NCBI RefSeq assembly: GCF_033807715.1
Contig: NC_084599.1
Coordinates: 34,762,750 to 34,826,749, forward strand
Reading direction: 5' to 3'
DNA: 64,000 nucleotides
Source of the DNA: Cololabis saira
Taxonomy: Eukaryota; Chordata; Actinopteri; Beloniformes; Belonidae
The notes below the pieces were generated by a model that was not told where the DNA came from, did not search any database, and saw only the letters and a list, made by a program, of their open reading frames with translations. A program made the translations under genes and the position numbers. Below are positions 11,151 through 20,770 of the stretch, piece by piece. How positions within the stretch are numbered: the first letter of the stretch is position 1; each line of letters opens with the position of its first letter.

Positions 11151-11617
11151 TGATGAGGCCCCCTGCAGACCCCTGCGGGGACACGACGCCGCCCTGCGGA
11201 CGGCTCCTGAACTCCCCCTCAGCTCATTGACATGCAATTCCAGTTGCTAAGGACCCCTGCCCCTGCAGACCCCCTGCGGGGACACGACGCCGCCCTGCGG
11301 ACGGCTCCTGAACTCCCCCTCAGCTCATTGACATGCAATTCCAGTTGCTAAGGACCCCTGCCGGTACGACACCTTGCCGGCAACGCATTGTCTCCCTGCT
11401 GGGACAGGCACCAGCTTCCAGCCCCCCGCAAGGCCACGCCTCTGACTTGTTTAATTCTGTTGTTTGTTCTTGTATATAAAAAAGCTTGTTACGAACCATT
11501 TCGATGTCAGCCCACCGAACCAGACACTGTCTGTATCTGTCTGCTGAACGCCGGCTAGAATAAAATCTCTCATACCACAGCGGACTCTTGAACTGGACTT
11601 TGTAATATTCCTCAACA
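11151..11617 (+). repeat. 5' LTR of the endogenous retrovirus
   Basis: It begins TGATGAGG and ends CCTCAACA, so it has TG...CA termini. A TATA box (TATATAAA, 11473-11480) and a polyadenylation signal (AATAAA, 11559-11564) mark U3, R and U5. U3 contains a 101-bp tandem duplication. I read it base by base against 16636-17102 and saw no difference. Confidence 0.95.
11161..11363 (+). repeat. 101-bp tandem duplication in LTR U3
   Basis: The unit with CTGCGGGGACACGACGCC, CGGACGGCTCCTGAACTC and ATGCAATTCCAGTTGC occurs twice in a row, offset 101 bp (ACACGACGCC at 11181 and 11282). The same pair is in the 3' LTR from about 16646. Repeated U3 blocks in retroviruses usually hold enhancer sites; the contents here are not assigned. 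Confidence 0.9.
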
Positions 11618-11619
11618 TT

Positions 11620-11637
11620 TGGTGCAGGTGACCCGGA
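11620..11637 (+). promoter_or_regulatory. candidate primer binding site
   Basis: Two bases after the LTR the sequence reads TGGTGCAGGTGACCCGGA. Position and the leading TGG fit a tRNA primer site. I could not match the remainder to a particular tRNA. Confidence 0.5.
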
Positions 11638-11710
11638 TTGACAATAAACCTTCGACGGAAACTCCTTTTCCAGACCAACGACACAACCAGCGACTCTATC
11701 TAAATTTTCA

Positions 11711-11719
11711 AAGGTAAGG
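11711..11719 (+). promoter_or_regulatory. candidate major splice donor of the provirus
   Basis: AAAGGTAAGG in the leader, about 95 bases after the LTR, matches the donor consensus and lies where retroviruses make the subgenomic env message. Confidence 0.45.
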
Positions 11720-12429
11720 GATCCATTTAAATCCCAAATTATTGTTTCTGGGCTGTTGTCGAAAGTCTGTGAACTGGAGTGCCAGAGAAAGTTGACGTTA
11801 TCCTTAAATTTAGGTAAGTCCGCTGTGTGGTTGTGAAGGTTATATTTTTTATTATTATTTTGTGTTATTGGGAAGGTTATTGTAGAGATGTTTTAGGAAT
11901 GCTGACAATTTCATAACACTTGAATTTGATTGTGTTGTGAGAATGTTCTGCTTCTCCTGCCTTAAGAATCTGACTCGCTCTTCTAAAAAAAGGTTTAATA
12001 TCTCGGGTAACATTAAAGAGAGAAATGGCCAAGAGCGCCATGGTTGGTCTGGTACCAATAAAAAGATAGTCCAGGGGGACTATTCTTATGCATATGCAGG
12101 ACGTGGGGTCCGTAAGTGTTGGAACATTGATATATTTGTGAGAAATAGACATACTGTATGTAGAGAAACTGCCCTTTTATTTTATAAGTGGGGATGACAC
12201 GCTCTCCCCAAAATGGAGTATATTTCATTTCTGCAAGAATCGACTCGCTCTTCTTTGCATCAACAGGAATGATTTATATGCTCAGGTAGACTGATAGTTG
12301 GAAAGTTTTTGGGAAGTTTTTCAGTTCTTTAAATACATGTATGGTAATCACGGTACCAATAGTTTTATTTGTTAGTTTTGTTTGTTACTTAGTTAGTATT
12401 AAATATTGTTAAAATAACTAAAAAGCACT

Positions 12430-13140
12430 TCAAACTCCCTCAGATTTGTGGAGGGATGAAGGTAGACGCCGTAATGCAGAATCTCAAATAGCTTCGCTTA
12501 CTGATCAAAATAAAAAGCTGATGGCTAGAAGGATTTAAAAACACAACGCAGACGAAAAAGAAATTAGAGAACCAGTTAAATGATAAAATCAAAACTTTTA
12601 TCCGGTGAAACTGATTAAAGAATCAAATGACGATGACACTTCTGATGACGACTGGATTTTACAAAAATCCAAGATCTGTTGCCTACAAAATTTGGAGCCA
12701 AATAATGGTAAGAGATTTTAAATTAATAAACAAAATGGCTAGAGGAAACAGCGGTTAAACTAACTTTGCCACATGATTTGAAAAGTAAAGTACTTGATGC
12801 GCAAAGTACTTGATGCTTGTAGAATTCCCTTTTAATCCCACAGCTGTTGCCAAAATCACACCAGAGCAAGCTCAGACCTTTTTTTCACAGTATTTATTGC
12901 CTTAACAGTTCAAAGGGAAAATTGATAATCCCAGGGAACTTTATGCTAAAACAATTTTGACAGCAAAAGAGAATTGTGGTCTGTCACGAGATCAGATTGA
13001 TGGATTCCCTCCAGGGTACATGCAAGATATATATTTGCTAATTGCCCTCCACAAAGGGTAGGCCTGGATAACGCAAAAAAAAAAGAATCTGAAATGTATG
13101 AAAATACTAATGTCTTTTTCAAAAGTGTTTCCTACACAGG
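12430..13140 (+). pseudogene. gag-like relic
   Basis: Short open pieces in several frames, including an acidic run (NDDDTSDDDW near 12620) and SRDQIDGFPPGYMQ near 13000, occupy the gag position between leader and pol. Stops and shifts break them. I infer gag mainly from position; I do not recognise a capsid motif. Confidence 0.4.
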
Positions 13141-13326
13141 TTGAGCGCTGAGAGGAGGCGCAGAGGAAACAGCCAATGATCGGCTCCCATTGGGGTGAGC
13201 CAAATCAGAACATCCCAATTTACATAATCTTATCCTGCCTATGGTAAAATTCATCATGTAAGTGCATGGAAATCTGTCTGTGGCCTACTATAACGTCTCT
13301 GAATGCATGTATAACTAATCTCTAAC

Positions 13327-14405
13327 TAGAGGTGTCAAGTAACGAAGTACAAATACCTCATTACCTTACTTAAGTAGAACTTTTGGTTGTGTATGCTTCA
13401 CTGGAGTAATTATTTTTCAGACGGTTTTTACTTTTACTCCTTACATTTTCACGCAATTATCTTTACTTTTTACTCCTTACGTTTTAAAAAAACAGCCTTA
13501 CTCTATTTCATTTCGGCCTTTAAAAAACTATCCAGTTAAATTGTGCCATCCGGATAGAGTGAATTTGGTTGTGGTTGGATGAGAAGTATAAACATATTTG
13601 GTTTGTACGTGTCTGCTCTCTGAAACACATGTTAATGCTCAATAGTACACATATATGGTTCTTTAATATATTTGCATTATACTAAGATGCATTCATTTTC
13701 AATGGCTTTTAGCCTTAATGGTTTTTCCCCGCTTATATTACTTTTGGTCAATCTACGCCCCTACCCTCACCTATGGTCATGAACTTTGGGTAGTGACCGA
13801 AAGGACAAGATCGCGGATACAAGCGGCCGAGATGAGTTTCCTCCGCAGGGTGGCTGGACGCTCCCTTAGAGATAGGGTGAGGAGTTCGGTCACCCGGGAG
13901 GAGCTCGGAGTCGAGCCGCTACTCCTCCACATTGAGAGGAGTCAGCTGAGGTGGCTTGGGCATCTGTACCGGATGCCTCCTGGACGCCTCCCTAGGGAGG
14001 TGTTCCAGGCATGTCCCACCGGGAGGAGACCCCGGGGAAGACCCAGGACACGCTGGAGAGACTATGTCTCTCGGCTGGCCTGGGAACGCCTCGGACTCCC
14101 CCCGGAAGAGCTGGAGGAGGTGTCTGGGGTGAGGGAAGTCTGGGCATCCCTGCTGAGGCTGCTGCCCCCGCGACCCGGGAACGGATAAGCGGGAGAAGAT
14201 GACTGACATGACATGACTGACTATATTACTTTTACTTTTATACTTTAAGTACTTTTGAAACCAGTACTTTATACTTTTACTAGAAAAAAAAAATTTATAT
14301 ATAATACATTTTGAGTTGATACTTCAACTTCTACAGGAGTATTTTTGAACTCTAATATCTATACTTCTACCTGAGTAATGAATGTGAATACTTTTGACAC
14401 CTCTG
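13327..14405. mobile_element. hAT element inserted in the provirus
   Basis: Ends are (T/C)AGAGGTGTCAAG and TTGACACCTCTG, flanked by TCTCTAAC (13319-13326) and TCTTTAAC (14406-14413), an 8-bp duplication with one mismatch. It is the same family as the 677-bp copy at 35896-36572 in opposite orientation. Without its Rex3 passenger it would be about 590 bp. No transposase. Confidence 0.9.
13746..14221 (+). mobile_element. 5'-truncated Rex3/RTE LINE with perfect target duplication
   Basis: The frame open to the stop at 14188 encodes the reverse transcriptase C-terminal region of fish Rex3/RTE LINEs: PTLTYGHELWVVTERTRSR, SFLRRVAGRSLRDRVRSS, RWLGHLYRMP and GRRPRGRPRTRWRDYV. The 3' end has GGATAAGCGGGAGAAGATG followed by a short TGACA-rich tail. 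The insertion is flanked by TATATTACTTTT at 13734-13745 and 14222-14233, an exact 12-bp duplication. About 147 codons remain with no stop. It sits inside the hAT element, which has the same sequence uninterrupted at 35.9 kb. Confidence 0.9.
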
Positions 14406-14424
14406 TCTTTAACACTCGTCCTGA

Positions 14425-15050
14425 CCTTTCCTGTTTTCCTCACTGACGGCTCTGCTTATAAAGATGGAATACCATACGCAGGTTATACAATTTGTGATAA
14501 TTCTTAATTGTTGAAAGCGCCCCCCTCTCCAGCTCCACCCAAGTAGATGAAACTATATACTGATCAAAAGGTAAAACTGTTACAATCTATACAGATTCCA
14601 GATATGCTTTTGGTTGTGTATATTGTATTTTATAGATTTTATATATTGTGGGCGAACCGAGCATTTATCTCATCCTCGGAGATAAATGTGGTTAATTGAT
14701 TGGTGAACTGTTACAAGCCTGTCAACTACCTTCATCTATTGCTTTGTTAAATGTGAAGCCCACACCCAGTCCAACCCTGTTTTCACTAGGCAATGCTTCA
14801 GCTGACCATGCAGCAAAAGAAACTGCCAAATTTGGCTTACCTGTCTATGTAAAACTTTGCCCTTCTATACCCACTAACGACCTGGTTTCTCCTAATGATG
14901 TAGCTCTCCTACAAGAAGACTACTGAGGTGAAGGAAAAACGGATTGTAGCATTCCCATGGTTGTAAAAATGTAAATAATTTGTGGGTCGGCAACGACGGC
15001 CGCGTTGTTGCACCCACATCCTTGTACCCGTGATAGCTGATGAGCAAAAG
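14425..15050 (+). pseudogene. pol relic: RNase H and integrase N-terminal side
   Basis: After the hAT insertion the frame reads LTDGSAYKDG...AGYTI and then VTIYTDSRYAFG, the catalytic-Asp motifs of retroviral RNase H, then SLGNASADHAAKETAKFG, the RNase H end. Further on a broken frame near 14975 reads VGNDGRVVAPTSLYPV, like the connection to integrase. Stops and frameshifts separate these pieces. Reverse transcriptase is absent upstream. Confidence 0.75.
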
Positions 15051-15429
15051 GGGGAATGTGTCAGATAGTGTTGAAAGACTGATAAGCTCCAAGATTTGCA
15101 TCCTATAAAAATATTGCAAACATTATCAACACTTCCCCCCACCGTGATTTTTTTTGAAGCTCTGCAAATAGACATTATGTGAGGGATATGAAATTATTCT
15201 TGTATGAAAATGTTCATGTATGAAAATGTTTTTGTATGTGCAGAGAATTTTAAACTGGACTTAAATGGACAATGTTGACACCTGTTAACACCCATTAGGA
15301 AGCACAAAACTCACGCTTCATGAAAGGATTATGGGTAGACCTATGACCATACCAAGCAATTCAGTTCTGTATATATGAAGAAGATGGACTTCCATGCCAT
15401 GGATGAATCCATGATATCATTCTGTTGTA

Positions 15430-15665
15430 CTCTAAACTTTTGCTGTCCAGTCAATCCACAGACAAGTAAAAGCTGTCCAGTCTCCTCCTAGTGACAAACC
15501 GTGCCATAACCTCCAACCCGGCAACTGGGTCTGTGTCAGGGAGTTCCGACGGAAAAACGCCCTGAAACCTCGCTGGTCTAAACCTCAACACGTCCTGCTC
15601 ACCACCAACACCGCCGTCAAGTGTGAGGGGCGTCTAACCTGGTTCCACGCATCCCACTGCAAGAA
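15430..15665 (+). pseudogene. pol relic: integrase C-terminal domain
   Basis: A frame reads NLQPGNWVCVREFRRKN, then KPRWSKPQHVLLTT, then LTWFHASHCK. This matches the SH3-like integrase C-terminus of gamma-like retroviruses (GDWV...PRW.GP..VLLTTPTAVK...WIHASHCK). The catalytic core expected upstream is missing. A tandem run of GGGGAGCAGG follows at 15755-15795. Confidence 0.75.
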
Positions 15666-15829
15666 CACAACTCCTCGACCATGCAGCGGAAACCAGCCGA
15701 TTCCTTCTTCTTCCTGCCCGGAAGTAGCTGAGCTCCAGCACCTGGGACCTCAGCAGGGGAGCAGGGGAGCAGGGGAGCAGGGGAGCAAAGGAGCAGCACA
15801 GGCCAAACTGTGACTCCACATGCTCTCCT

Positions 15830-16611
15830 TCTGAAGAACCGCTTGTTAAGCCTAAAACCAGCCAAAATCCACTATTATAGCTACCTTGCTACAATGGTTA
15901 ATCGCTGTTCCATACCTCTACCAAAGGATGTTTACTGGATTTGTGGCGTGAAGGCTTGTGAATATCTTCCAAACGGTTGGTCTGGAATATGTGGTCTGGG
16001 CCATGCGGTACCAGCCATGAGAATCGTTCACATTGTTAGAAGAGAATTGTACACACACACACAAACACCATGGACAAGATTTTTTGGTGCCCTCGTTCCA
16101 AATTACGGAGTCGTGGCAGCTTTGGAACAGATAACAGATTTATCCCATGCAGTTGAAGATTAGCCAACACCACTGCAAAAGACATGCCTATGCTCTCACA
16201 AGAAATGACTGCTTTAGGGATGATGGATTTATTAGCTTCTCAAGGGGGAACTTGTGCTGTCATTAAAACTGAATGTTGTACATTTATACCCGCAATGCCA
16301 CAGTCCAAGAAATAACGCATCACTTGAAAGATATTGCTAACACATTACATACACCTGTCACGACTAGTTTGTTTGGTTGGTTTAGAGAACAGTTAGGACA
16401 CGTTGGTTACTTGATATTTGAATTTGCTTTATTGGGGCTTGTACTCCTAATTGTTATTTGGCTTCTGATTACATGTCTAAGGTTCACTTGCAAAATATGT
16501 ATGGCTCAAACTACTACTAAAATCATGTACTCCACTGTAATTCCACCTCTACCGCCAGTGGAGGAGGAAAATTCAGACTTTCTGTTCAAAATTGAGATTG
16601 ACTGTACTTAA
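15830..16611 (+). pseudogene. env relic, broken, gamma-type TM
   Basis: The first part (to the stop at 16161) contains DVYWICGVKACEYLP, WSGICGLGHAVPA and a TM-like N-terminus FFGALVPNYGVVAALEQ. After a stop and shift, a second piece holds QGGTCAVIKTECC, a CX6CC motif typical of gamma-type Env. A third piece (16273-16611) in another frame carries a hydrophobic span near codons 46-69 followed by a cytoplasmic tail. At least two breaks separate the pieces and the surface subunit is largely missing, so no Env can be made. Confidence 0.8.
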
Positions 16612-16635
16612 AAAAAAAAAAAAAAAATTGTGAAT
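16610..16635 (+). promoter_or_regulatory. A-rich tract before 3' LTR (degenerate polypurine tract)
   Basis: About 18 A residues followed by TTGTGAAT precede the 3' LTR where a polypurine tract is expected. It is pure A rather than the usual AG mix and does not touch the LTR. Confidence 0.5.
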
Positions 16636-17102
16636 TGATGAGGCCCCCTGCAGACCCCTGCGGGGACACGACGCCGCCCTGCGGACGGCTCCTGAACTCC
16701 CCCTCAGCTCATTGACATGCAATTCCAGTTGCTAAGGACCCCTGCCCCTGCAGACCCCCTGCGGGGACACGACGCCGCCCTGCGGACGGCTCCTGAACTC
16801 CCCCTCAGCTCATTGACATGCAATTCCAGTTGCTAAGGACCCCTGCCGGTACGACACCTTGCCGGCAACGCATTGTCTCCCTGCTGGGACAGGCACCAGC
16901 TTCCAGCCCCCCGCAAGGCCACGCCTCTGACTTGTTTAATTCTGTTGTTTGTTCTTGTATATAAAAAAGCTTGTTACGAACCATTTCGATGTCAGCCCAC
17001 CGAACCAGACACTGTCTGTATCTGTCTGCTGAACGCCGGCTAGAATAAAATCTCTCATACCACAGCGGACTCTTGAACTGGACTTTGTAATATTCCTCAA
17101 CA
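16636..17102 (+). repeat. 3' LTR of the endogenous retrovirus
   Basis: 467 bp, TGATGAGG to CCTCAACA, reads as identical to the 5' LTR including the U3 duplication, TATA box and AATAAA. It is followed by the target duplication AGGG. A minus-strand frame at 16805-17122 is a shadow. Confidence 0.95.
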
Positions 17103-17106
17103 AGGG

Positions 17107-17886
17107 CATAAAGGTTCATCACAAGCTGAGAGACTGACAGGTAGAGCCTGTGGAGAAATTATACCCTCAGCTGTTGTTCTGAGGTGAAGAATAGATCGGC
17201 AGGTTCAGAATAAAGCTGTACATCTGACAAAGCACAATCCAAAAACAACTGCACAAAATGCATATTTAGATGAAAATTGTGACACGGCTGACAGCAGAGG
17301 TTTAAAATGTCAACATGCTGATGTAGAACGGTTAAGGTGAGTGCTGCACCTATAACATTTCTCTCCAGTCTTTTTTTTGCCTTTTGCCTTTTGTGCTTCC
17401 AGTTGTGTCCAACGATAACACTGATTAAAGCCTCTTAACCAACAGCAGACCAGTGTCTCTGTTGGGCTCATCAGGTCATCCAGCCCTGGTGTTGCTTGAC
17501 GTTCGTCTACTTCTCCTGGCTCTGCAAAAACAAGCGACTGATTCTAATCTTAGTCAGCTCTCTGCTTAAGAAAACGCCTTTTCTCTGTCTAGACCCCACA
17601 TGCCAGCCTGTGTCTCCTCCTGCCTCTGCTCTATTTCACAGTTTCATCTTTGCAGAGGAAAATGCTACAATTTCAGCCAAATAAAACAAATGTTTCTTTA
17701 TTTTGGGGAAGGAGTTTGATTTGTTGTTAATTTACACTTCAGCACCCACAGGCTATTATACCATTTTTTAACATGAATTATTGCTTATTCCTGTTCCATG
17801 TTAATATTACCGACCTGCCAAAACTTTGAACAACAGGGATAATGGATTGTTTGCTTGTGAGTCGTGGTTTTTCAAATATCGCTTTG
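17107..17886. other. no recognised feature
   Basis: Nothing reliable seen; short frames only. Confidence 0.4.
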
Positions 17887-18085
17887 TGAGAAGGATTTTT
17901 AACATATGCATTTCCCGTCTAGTCTGTCTGTATATGTGGCCCTGTAATAGACTGGCAATCTGTGCAGGGTTTACCCCTGCCTCTCGCCTGTGATGAGCTG
18001 GGATCGGCTCCAGCTGACCCCCGTGACCCTGCACAGGATAAAACCGACATAGAAAAAAGGATGGATGGATGGATGGATGGATTTC
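17887..18085 (-). repeat. fish CATCCATCC-type dispersed repeat, copy 2
   Basis: This is the reverse-oriented relative of 2461-2665. On the minus strand it reads (CATC)n, TTTCTATGTCGGTTTTATCC, GCAGGGTCACGGGGGTCAGC and GGAGCCGATCCCAGCTCATC. On the plus strand it ends in (GGAT)n. Confidence 0.72.
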
Positions 18086-19355
18086 CCGTCTACAGAATCT
18101 GATGCAAGTATTTCACCAAATTGTAAGAAAAAAAAAACAGAACGGATATAGTGACGCTGATGGAAAACCGTATAAATGTTTAAAAGAAAAGCACAAAGAG
18201 ACAAATAGGCTGGAGCCCGTCCTCGTTTCCATGTTAAATGCGGTGCAGACTTACCATAAAGAAACTAAGTTGGGGCTACGCAGAAATAAAAACAGAGAAG
18301 GAACATGTTACTTAAGCAGCACAGGGCCAGATGTGGCTTGTACGGAGGCGGTTCTGGACATGGCCAAGTTCAAAGATTTATTATTTGTCTCAGAGTAGTG
18401 GAAAAGCCATGTTCCTCTGTTTTAACAACAGCTGATAAATGCAGTTTATTGTAGGAAGTATCTTGACGTAGTGCTCTCCAATAAACTGGATTTTAATCAT
18501 GATTAAAACGTTTGGCTTCCTGCGATTACAAAAACATTGCATACGCATTGACTCCACTTATCCACAGGTGGGTGATTATATACTGCTTTTTTGCATACCA
18601 TTAAATTATTTATGTAACATCAAGTTCATGCTGGCGTTTGTGACTAAAAAATTTGACAATAATGTATGGAAATTGAGAAATTGTTAAAATAATGCCATGT
18701 TTCCCAGGTTTTTTCCCCTCATGATACACATAAGGGAAAAAGTTAACATTTACTAATCAAAATACTATAAAGAGTTCATGGTTTAAAAAACAAATCAAGT
18801 ATTTAAAGTTATCAAATTCCAAACTAATGTACGTCAATCCTTAAAAGACTATTAAATAGGATATTAAAATAGGTCATTCAGGAAAGCCCGCTGTCTTCAA
18901 AGTAAAGATATAAACCATTGTTCTTATTTCTTGCTTATTTACGACTTATGTTTGATGCCATTTTTCTATCTCTCACATCTATTCATCCTTCTATTGTCAG
19001 TTCTATATTCAAGGCTTATAGTCAAATCAAACTGAGTGTTTAACTATTTATTATATGTCTTGCTGTATCCATCAAAGTAGACTGGACTTCTAAGCAAAAT
19101 AGTCTGCTCGCCTTTTCGATGACATTTTCAAAGTGTATTTTGTATAAAGAGACCCAACACCAGCTCATAAAAGTAGATGTTTCCACAGTCTGGAGCATAC
19201 AGGTGCATATTATACAAGGGGGCGCGTCTGGCTTTCAGAATTGACACACAACAGCACAATAACTTGAGGTGACCGAGCTGAGGTGTGTATGTTCCAGCCT
19301 GTGCTTTACCCTGGGCTTGTTTGCCATTTTTGGATGGTTCCAGCTCTGGCCATTA
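18086..19355. other. no recognised feature
   Basis: A 109-codon plus frame starts inside the repeat (18069-18398) and shows no recognisable similarity. Nothing else reliable. Confidence 0.4.
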
Positions 19356-19845
19356 TGCGTGGGTATTGGCACGGACCTCACGATACGATGCACATCACGA
19401 TACTTGAGTCACGATACGATATTGCAATTTTGCAATATATTCCAATGTTATACAGTTTGCTGGAAACTGTAAAAGGCATTGCGCATCTTAAAACCTGAGT
19501 TGGACCTACATCAGAATATAGTAATAATTAATGGGAAAAACTGAGTCAAAAACAATGTAATTCAAATTATCCATGGCATTTTATTGTAACTATACAAGTT
19601 AAAGTTAGAGCATATTTGCATATGTTTTTCATATTATTTACATAATATGAAATTAATATTAACAATATTATTTAATTCCATGTAGACAATAAAGTAATAC
19701 TGGATTTGCAGCCCATCTAAAACATGATTTATGATATGAAAAAAAAGTTTTTAAATCAGTATTCAAATTTTGAATATCAGTATTGCATCGGCCAGAAAAG
19801 TATAGCTATATATTGCTATATTATCAATATTTTTGCCCACCCCTA
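19356..19845. repeat. ACGATA-rich MITE-like repeat
   Basis: The left end GTGGGTATTGGCACGGACC and the repeated CACGATACGATATTGCAAT lead to an AT-rich core, and the right side reads ATTATCAATATTTTTGCCCACCCC. This resembles fish repeats whose ends read GGGGTGGGCAAAAATATTGA. The inverted termini are imperfect and no duplication was found. Confidence 0.45.
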
Positions 19846-19879
19846 CTGAAAACGATCCTTCATAAATCATATGTGTGAC

Positions 19880-20350
19880 ATCACAGAGGGTTTGTCCAGA
19901 TCTTCATATACAGTCTACAGCGCAAACTCCAATGCCAAAGAGGAAAGACTTCAGCAACTATGATCCCTTCAGTTTCAAAACTGATATTATATAACCTGAT
20001 TTCCAAAACAATGCAGAGTCCATCATTCAACAGTGATAACGACTGTTTAAAAAGGAAAAGAAATACAAGGTTGATCATTTGTTGATCTTCTAAGAAGTGT
20101 ATGTCCTTGCAAGTTCGATAAAAGTTCAAATCATGCAATACTCAAAGAAGTTGCAAAAACCAAAGACTTCTATCTCAGGCACTAAAAGTCTTGCAATGTT
20201 AAATGTTAAACTACATGAAAGTCCTATTTAGAAAAAAAACTGTACTACCATGCCTGGCAGTGTTACTGAAAGAGTTTCAACTCAACCACAATTATTTTGG
20301 AGCAATTTCCTTTACACAGATGAGACTAAATTTAAGATGTTTGCCAATAA
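19880..20350 (+). pseudogene. Tc1-like transposase relic
   Basis: Near 20310-20345 a frame reads FLYTDETKFKMF, the second catalytic-Asp region of Tc1-like transposases (LxTDETKxxMFG). The flanking sequence is broken by stops. Too decayed to define ends. Confidence 0.5.
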
Positions 20351-20459
20351 TACACAGATCCACATTAGACGAAAAGCAAAAAGAGCAAATGTCAGCACAA
20401 ACACCTCATGCTAAGTACCAAGTATATTATTGTAGAACCAGCAAGAGAAATCATATTTC

Positions 20460-20645
20460 TCCATTTTTAGCTTGTCTTAATTGGCTCCCTATGAAATACA
20501 AAATGTGATTAAAATTCTTCTCACATATGAAGCTCTTAATGACCAAGTTCCATCGTATATTGAAGGAGTTCATAACTCCATATTTTCCAAGTAGAGCTAT
20601 TCGCTCTCAGAGAGCTTGTGGTTCCCAGAGTTCATAAAAGTGGAA
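20460..20645 (+). pseudogene. L2-like LINE reverse transcriptase relic
   Basis: Broken frames read LACLNWLPMKYKM, then pieces like KLLMTKFHRI and FPSRAIRSQRACG, resembling the L2 order LHWLPVxxRIxFKIL...Y.PSRxLRS. Stops interrupt. A fresher L2 piece lies at 56715-57275. Confidence 0.5.
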
Positions 20646-20699
20646 TGAGAGTTCAGTTATCAGGTTATCAGGATCACGCTAGTCTGTTAACAACCCAGC

Positions 20700-20770
20700 C
20701 ATTTAATGGGGTATGCTGGAGCAGGAATACGTCTAAAATATGCAAGACAGGGGCCCTCAGGAAACGGAAT
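20700..20770. repeat. hAT MITE half-relic
   Basis: TAAAATATGCAAGACAGGGGCC resembles the right half of the MITE at 8175-8398. Only about 70 bases remain. Confidence 0.35.

Larger units (their letters stand above)
11151..17102 (+). mobile_element. gamma-like endogenous retrovirus, defective, with nested insertions
   Basis: A full-length provirus outline: two 467-bp LTRs in direct orientation, target duplication AGGG at 11147-11150 and 17103-17106, a candidate primer binding site just after the 5' LTR, a leader with a splice donor, then gag-like, pol and env relics in retroviral order. A 4-bp duplication, an integrase C-terminus of the WxHASHCK type and an Env TM with CX6CC fit gamma-like viruses. 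Coding capacity is lost: reverse transcriptase and the integrase core are missing, and remaining parts have stops and shifts. A hAT element (13327-14405) carrying a Rex3 LINE piece lies between the gag and RNase H relics. The LTRs read as identical, which contrasts with the decayed interior. Confidence 0.92.

Noticed and set aside
13919..14209. Minus-strand 96-codon frame in the Rex3 fragment
   Set aside because: Antisense shadow of the plus-strand reverse transcriptase C-terminus.
15810..16611. Intact, domesticated env gene (syncytin-like)
   Set aside because: Stops and frame changes separate the TM parts and most of the surface subunit is absent, so no captured full-length envelope is present.
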